Origin: Macrococcoides canis
GTDB lineage: Bacteria; Bacillota; Bacilli; Staphylococcales; Staphylococcaceae
DNA length: 64,000 nucleotides
Direction of reading: 5' to 3'
Assembly: GCF_002119805.1 (NCBI RefSeq)
Contig: NZ_CP021059.1
Coordinates: 1,984,001 to 2,048,000 of the forward strand
Shown: positions 57,418 to 64,000 of the stretch, in pieces
Numbering within the stretch: position 1 is the stretch's first letter
Layout of the letters: every line of letters starts with the position of its first letter
Made by a program: the position numbers and the translations under genes
The notes under the pieces: generated by a model
What the model saw: the letters and a program-made list of their open reading frames with translations, nothing else
What the model was told of the DNA's origin: nothing
Database searches by the model: none

Positions 57418-57609
57418 AACGCTTAAAATTCAGCCTCTACTATCCGCGTCTTGTGAGCAGCCACAAACGGCGAAATTTAAGCTGTCCCTTACGATAAAAC
57501 GCACACATCACAGAAAACAAAGAACATTTTCTTGGCGATGTGCGCGTTTTACTTAGGGCCAGAACGCTTAAATTTCAGCCTCTACTATCCGCGTCTTGTG
57601 AGCAGCCAC
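57418..57609. repeat. 145-bp tandem duplication with 47-bp flanks
   Basis: 57418-57464 and 57563-57609 are identical except for one base (AACGCTTAAA...AGCAGCCAC). Each is followed by a hairpin element. The hairpins themselves differ much more than the flanks. Confidence 0.9.
57459..57560. repeat. long hairpin element, copy 2 (diverged)
   Basis: TAAAACGC.CACATC pairs with GATGTG.GCGTTTTA around an apex GAAAAC-AAAGAAC-ATTTTC. It starts with AGCCAC and is followed by GAACGCT. About 100 bp because of an extra 25 bp near the left foot. Confidence 0.75.
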
Positions 57610-57682
57610 TTCGATAAAATCAAAAAATCGCCAGAAACAAAAAGCGTTTCTTTGGCGATTTTTCGTGATTTTACTTGTGGCT
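57604..57682. repeat. long hairpin element, copy 3
   Basis: AGCCAC/GTGGCT, TAAAATCA/TGATTTTA, AATCGCCA/TGGCGATT and GAAAC/GTTTC around AAAAAGC. It has the same plan and apex as 27080-27157, with paired changes in two stem segments. Confidence 0.88.
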
Positions 57683-57701
57683 TAACGCTCCCAAGACAGC
57701 T

Positions 57702-59327
<1,626 letters not shown>

Positions 59328-59361
59328 ATATTTTCAACAATCTCTGTCGCATAATACTCAT

Positions 59362-59390
59362 AAAAAAATGGCTGTAAATCATTACAGCCA
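59362..59390 (-). terminator. murF terminator
   Basis: TGGCTGTAA / TTACAGCCA (59369-59377, 59382-59390), then U7. Confidence 0.9.
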
Positions 59391-59435
59391 CTCACTTTAT
59401 AAACTTTTCAACTTGTATATAAATTTATTTTTTCG

Positions 59436-60773
59436 TTATAATAATTCATTGATTATCGTTTCGAGCTTCATTCCTCTGCTCGCTTTAAATAATACGCTCG
59501 TGCGTGCATTGAGCATACCTTTCAAATGATTGGTAAGCACCTCTTTCGAATCGAAGTGCTGAACTGTCGTATAGGCTTTTGCTGCTGTTGAAATATGGCG
59601 TGCAGCATCTCCGGTCGTAAACACATAGTCGATGTGCTTGTCTTTCAAGTATGCGCCGACTTGTTCGTGATACATGACTTCATCTTCTCCAAGCTCGAGT
59701 ACATCACCGAACACGATTATCTTCACTTCACTATCCATCTGTGATACCGTATCAATCGCTGCTTTCATACTTGTCGGACTTGCATTGTATGCATCGTTGA
59801 TAAGCATTGCACCATTTCTACCTTTAAGTTGTTCCATGCGCATTCCTGTTAGCTTCAGCTGCTGTAAATTGTGATATATTTGTTCGGACGTCAATCCTAG
59901 ATAACGGCCGATTGCAATGGCAATTGTTGCATTACGCGCATTATGGCTTCCTAAAGTCGGAACAATGTATGTATCACCATTTACTTTAAATTGTACATGC
60001 TTATCTTCGGTTATCATTTCATGAATATAGTATTCATTATCTTTATTAAATCCGATACGGTGTGCGTCTTTATTATCCTTTACGAGTGGTTTTAAGAGCG
60101 CTTCATCACCATCGTAGAATAATGGCCCATTCAACCCATCCGTTATTTCATATTTTGCCTTAGCGATGCCTTCTCTTGAACCAAGATCCCTCATATGACT
60201 TTCGCCGATATTCGTAATTGCAGCAATATGAGGCTCTGCAATATGTGATAGCAAGGAAATTTCTCCAAATCCAGACATCCCCATCTCCAGAATAGAAATT
60301 TCTGTATCTTCATCCAGCTGGCATAGTGTTAACGGTAAGCCAATCTCATTATTATAATTCCCTTGAGTCTTTTTCACTTTGAAGTGAGGTGCTAACACCG
60401 CTTCAATCATATCTTTAGTCGTTGTCTTACCATTACTGCCTGTTACTGCAATAACTTTAGGAGCAACCTCCTTTAAGTAAGCTTTCGATAATTGCTGAAG
60501 TGCTGTTAATGTATCTTCCACTACGACTACTGGAAGCCCTTGTGGTGCTTCTCCGGCATCGCGCTGCCATAATGCGGCATGCGCACCTTTGTCGATAGCA
60601 TCTGCTACGTATTTATGTCCATCCACATGTTCTCCTTTAAAAGGAATAAACAGTACACCTTCATGAATATTTCTAGAGTCGATTGATACTCCAGCAATCA
60701 TAACCTCTTCATACTTTACATCTAACGTACCGTTAGTATGCCTCTTTATCCAATTTAACGATCGGTTTATCAT
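59436..60773 (-). CDS. murF: UDP-MurNAc-tripeptide:D-Ala-D-Ala ligase MurF
   Basis: 445 residues: N-terminal Mur domain, ATP loop VTGSNGKTTTKDM (about 108-120), GNYNNEIGLPLTL and LINDAYNASPTSMKAAI. It adds D-Ala-D-Ala to the UDP-linked tripeptide in the cytoplasm. Follows ddl by 5 bp, so substrate maker and user are cotranscribed. Confidence 0.96.
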   Translation of the reverse strand: MINRSLNWIKRHTNGTLDVKYEEVMIAGVSIDSRNIHEGVLFIPFKGEHVDGHKYVADAIDKGAHAALWQRDAGEAPQGLPVVVVEDTLTALQQLSKAYLKEVAPKVIAVTGSNGKTTTKDMIEAVLAPHFKVKKTQGNYNNEIGLPLTLCQLDEDTEISILEMGMSGFGEISLLSHIAEPHIAAITNIGESHMRDLGSREGIAKAKYEITDGLNGPLFYDGDEALLKPLVKDNKDAHRIGFNKDNEYYIHEMITEDKHVQFKVNGDTYIVPTLGSHNARNATIAIAIGRYLGLTSEQIYHNLQQLKLTGMRMEQLKGRNGAMLINDAYNASPTSMKAAIDTVSQMDSEVKIIVFGDVLELGEDEVMYHEQVGAYLKDKHIDYVFTTGDAARHISTAAKAYTTVQHFDSKEVLTNHLKGMLNARTSVLFKASRGMKLETIINELL

Positions 60774-60778
60774 AGTTA

Positions 60779-61864
<1,086 letters not shown>

Positions 61865-62019
61865 CTATTAATAACATAATATTATCATGATATAATGATA
61901 CATGCACATTATTTCATGTGACACAAAGTTACATTAAACTCGGGTGACTTATCTATATATACTTTCAGATGATTTATGTATAATAAAATTTATAATTATT
62001 TATGGTAAGGAGTAATCGC

Positions 62020-63222
62020 ATGCCAACAAGTAAGACTCGCAATAAACCAAAACGTTCCTGGATTGAAAGAATTGACTGGTGGCTCATTATATTAGTATTA
62101 GGCTTCTTTACAATCAGCCTTGTAATTATCTCGTCTGCAATGACAGGTCAGCAATACGGAACAAACTTTGCCGTGAGACAAGTCTTCTATTATGTATTAG
62201 GATTTGTCCTCGCACTTTCCATTATGTTTATACATCCAAAGACGATAAAGAAGTGGACGTTCTTCATTTATTTACTAGGAAATATTGCTTTACTAGGGTT
62301 ATTGATTTTACCAGAATCTCCATTTACACCTGTAATCAATGGTGCAAAAAGCTGGTATGTATTCTTTGATAAGCTCAGCTTACAGCCTTCTGAATTTATG
62401 AAGATTATCCTTATGCTGACATTAAGTAAAGTAGTCTATGATCATAATCGCTTTACGTATTATAAATCATTTCAGACGGATCTCATATTACTTCTTAAAA
62501 TAGGATTGACTGCAATGATTCCAATGATACTTATATTATTGCAGAACGATCTTGGAACAACGCTTGTATTGCTCGCCATTATACTTGGGATCATCGTTGT
62601 TTCTGGCGTGACATGGAGAATACTTGCACCATTTCTCATTACGGTTTCATTGCTAGGGGCTTCCATCATTATGATGATTATCTATAGACCCTCTCTCATC
62701 GAGAAGCTGCTCGGTATACAGACATATCAGCTCGGCCGAATCAACTCGTGGCTAAATCCTGGTCAGTATAGTGATGGGGAAGGATTCCACTTGATGGAAT
62801 CACTGAAAGCAATAGGTTCTGGCGGATTATTTGGTAAAGGCTATAAAGGTGGAGAGGTGTATATCCCTGAAAATCATACGGACTTCATATTCTCAATTAT
62901 CGGAGAAGAGTTTGGTTTTATCGGTGCCATTATTGTTTTGATACTATTTTTAGCACTGTTTGCACATCTCGTTCGCTTAGCTCAAATTACGACTGCACCA
63001 TTTTCATCCATATTTATTGTTGGATTTATTAGTATGATCGCTTTTCACGTTTTCCAGAATGTCGGCATGACGATACAAGTTGTCCCGATAACAGGAATAC
63101 CATTACCATTTATCAGTTACGGCGGAAGTTCTTTATGGGCGCTCATGTGCGGCATCGGTGTTACACTTTCTATTTATTACCACTCTAACCCTGAACAACT
63201 AAAGAAATTAAAGTCTAAATAA
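62020..63222 (+). CDS. rodA: SEDS peptidoglycan polymerase RodA/FtsW family
   Basis: 400 residues from the ATG after AAGGAG. About ten membrane helices. SEDS marks: INGAKSWYVFFDKLSLQPSEFMKI, NDLGTTLVL, GEGFHLMESLKAIGSGGLFGKGYKGG, PENHTDFIFSIIGEEFGF and ITGIPLPFISYGGSS. SEDS proteins polymerise lipid II glycan strands. The position opposite ddl matches the staphylococcal RodA gene rather than ftsW. Confidence 0.9.
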   Translation: MPTSKTRNKPKRSWIERIDWWLIILVLGFFTISLVIISSAMTGQQYGTNFAVRQVFYYVLGFVLALSIMFIHPKTIKKWTFFIYLLGNIALLGLLILPESPFTPVINGAKSWYVFFDKLSLQPSEFMKIILMLTLSKVVYDHNRFTYYKSFQTDLILLLKIGLTAMIPMILILLQNDLGTTLVLLAIILGIIVVSGVTWRILAPFLITVSLLGASIIMMIIYRPSLIEKLLGIQTYQLGRINSWLNPGQYSDGEGFHLMESLKAIGSGGLFGKGYKGGEVYIPENHTDFIFSIIGEEFGFIGAIIVLILFLALFAHLVRLAQITTAPFSSIFIVGFISMIAFHVFQNVGMTIQVVPITGIPLPFISYGGSSLWALMCGIGVTLSIYYHSNPEQLKKLKSK

Positions 63223-63258
63223 GAAAACAAGCGTTCAATTATGAACGCTTGTTTTCTT
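63221..63258. terminator. bidirectional terminator
   Basis: Perfect 17-bp stem AAGAAAACAAGCGTTCA / complement with a 4-nt loop, between rodA and the small convergent gene. Confidence 0.93.
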
Positions 63259-63271
63259 ATTCTACTATGTA

Positions 63272-63406
63272 TTATTTCAACTTTGCAGGCGCAACATTTG
63301 GTAATGTACGCATAACATCAAGACGAGATTTAGTCTTTGTGATATTTACACCTAGTGAAGAAAGCAGAGTGACAACACTTTTGATCTTTTCTTGTGATTG
63401 TTTCAT
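63272..63406 (-). CDS. small Lmo0850-family protein
   Basis: 44 residues from the ATG at 63406 after TTGGAGTG: MKQSQEKIKSVVTLLSSLGV, then NITKTKSRLDVMRTLPNVAP. The LLSSLGV.ITKTKSR.DVM pattern is that of the short Lmo0850-type proteins of Firmicutes, whose function is unknown. Longer in-frame starts lack a ribosome site. Confidence 0.75.
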   Translation of the reverse strand: MKQSQEKIKSVVTLLSSLGVNITKTKSRLDVMRTLPNVAPAKLK

Positions 63407-63596
63407 AAAAATCACTCCAATCCATTTGTTAATACTAGTGTACCCGAAATCATAGCCGTTGACCATAGGCCTATAGTCTTATTTATGTTAATTTTTTGAT
63501 AACTTTATGAATTATTCGTTAACTATTTCCATGATACTCTACATATCATGCTTGTATCTATTCGTGTATAATAGATTTAATTAGGGGGGATTACGT

Positions 63597-64000
63597 TGGA
63601 GCAGTTATCTCAAATTGATTATTCACAAATTTTCTCGATTTTATTTTTTGTAGGATTTATCTTTAACATCTTTTTAGCTTTCGTAGTCATCTTTCTCGAA
63701 AGAAGACAAGCTGGTTCTACGTGGGCATGGCTACTCGTACTCTTTTTCTTGCCAATCATAGGATTCATCCTTTATCTATTGTTCGGACGTCAAATCAAGC
63801 ATCAGACCATATTTACTTTAAATGATGATGACCGATTAGATCTGGAAGGTATCGTCAATGCTCAACGTGAAGCTATAGACAAAGGTAATATAGAAGTGCG
63901 TTCCGGAGAAATCATCAAACATAGTCATATCATCAGAATGTTACTGCACAACTATGCCTCCTTTCTAACTACAGATAATAAAGTGGAAATCTTAACGGAT
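63597..64000 (+). CDS. cls: cardiolipin synthase (partial, N-terminal part)
   Basis: TTG start after AGGGGGG. Visible 134 residues: two membrane helices (about 12-33 and 43-63) with FLERRQAGSTWAWLLVLFFLPIIGFILYLLFGRQ, the conserved N-terminus of Cls, then the start of the soluble part. The HKD catalytic motifs lie beyond the window. It condenses two phosphatidylglycerols to cardiolipin in the membrane. Confidence 0.92.

Overview
The window is chromosomal DNA of a low-GC Gram-positive coccus of the Staphylococcaceae. It fits Macrococcus (Macrococcoides) better than Staphylococcus. The 16S V1-V3 text, the groESL-mroQ neighbourhood, the tatC-tatA-rex-ydiF-tsaD block and the cls/rodA-ddl-murF-cshA-acpS-alr-mazEF-rsbUVW-sigB-tex-sprT backbone match staphylococcal synteny. 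A polyphosphate:AMP phosphotransferase and the lack of an agr locus between the mroQ region and rex set it apart. The species call is inference.

Layout. 1-3.8 kb: end of a LytTR gene and a minus-strand operon of response regulator, ABC ATPase, permease and histidine kinase. 3.9-10 kb: aquaporin and many small accessory genes, plus an orphan serine-tRNA-like gene with its own promoter and terminator. 10-11.6 kb: MarR regulator, ArsP-type permease and a tiny cysteine-pair peptide. 11.6-18.7 kb: transporters with dedicated regulators (LctP-like with XRE-cupin, LysE with a MocR-type regulator, DMT with LysR), then a decayed stretch with a broken membrane gene and an IS30 remnant. 18.7-21.7 kb: Fur-controlled siderophore uptake operon. 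21.8-24 kb: a 62-bp-period hairpin array split by an intact IS150-group element. 24-41.8 kb: groESL, mroQ, pap, pepF, an LPXTG protein, a quinone-detoxification pair, RpiR regulator, a sucrase remnant, Tat genes, rex, ydiF, a DnaA-box cluster and the t6A synthesis operon. 41.9-47.3 kb: one rRNA operon (16S-23S-5S, minus strand) preceded by tRNA-Glu, tRNA-Leu and tRNA-Gly. 47.5-63.5 kb: the conserved stress and cell-envelope block. 63.6 kb to the end: start of cls.

How genes work together. The mazEF-rsbUVW-sigB block is the partner-switch stress system; it has a clear SigB promoter before rsbV and an intrinsic terminator between mazF and rsbU. TsaE/TsaB/TsaD with RimI make the t6A tRNA modification. 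MurF, Ddl, Alr and RodA supply peptidoglycan. Rex, with a Rex-like operator, heads a rex-tatA-tatC unit. Several transporters sit beside their own regulators with palindromic or direct-repeat candidate operators.

The most unusual material is non-coding: (i) a tRNA-Ser-like gene with an 8-nt anticodon loop; (ii) long hairpin elements at 27.1 and 57.5 kb with a conserved apex and stems that change compensatorily; (iii) two unrelated hairpin arrays that share an exact 62-bp period; (iv) a DnaA-box cluster ahead of a 34-residue membrane peptide. All statements rest on reading the sequence and on family knowledge; no searches were run.
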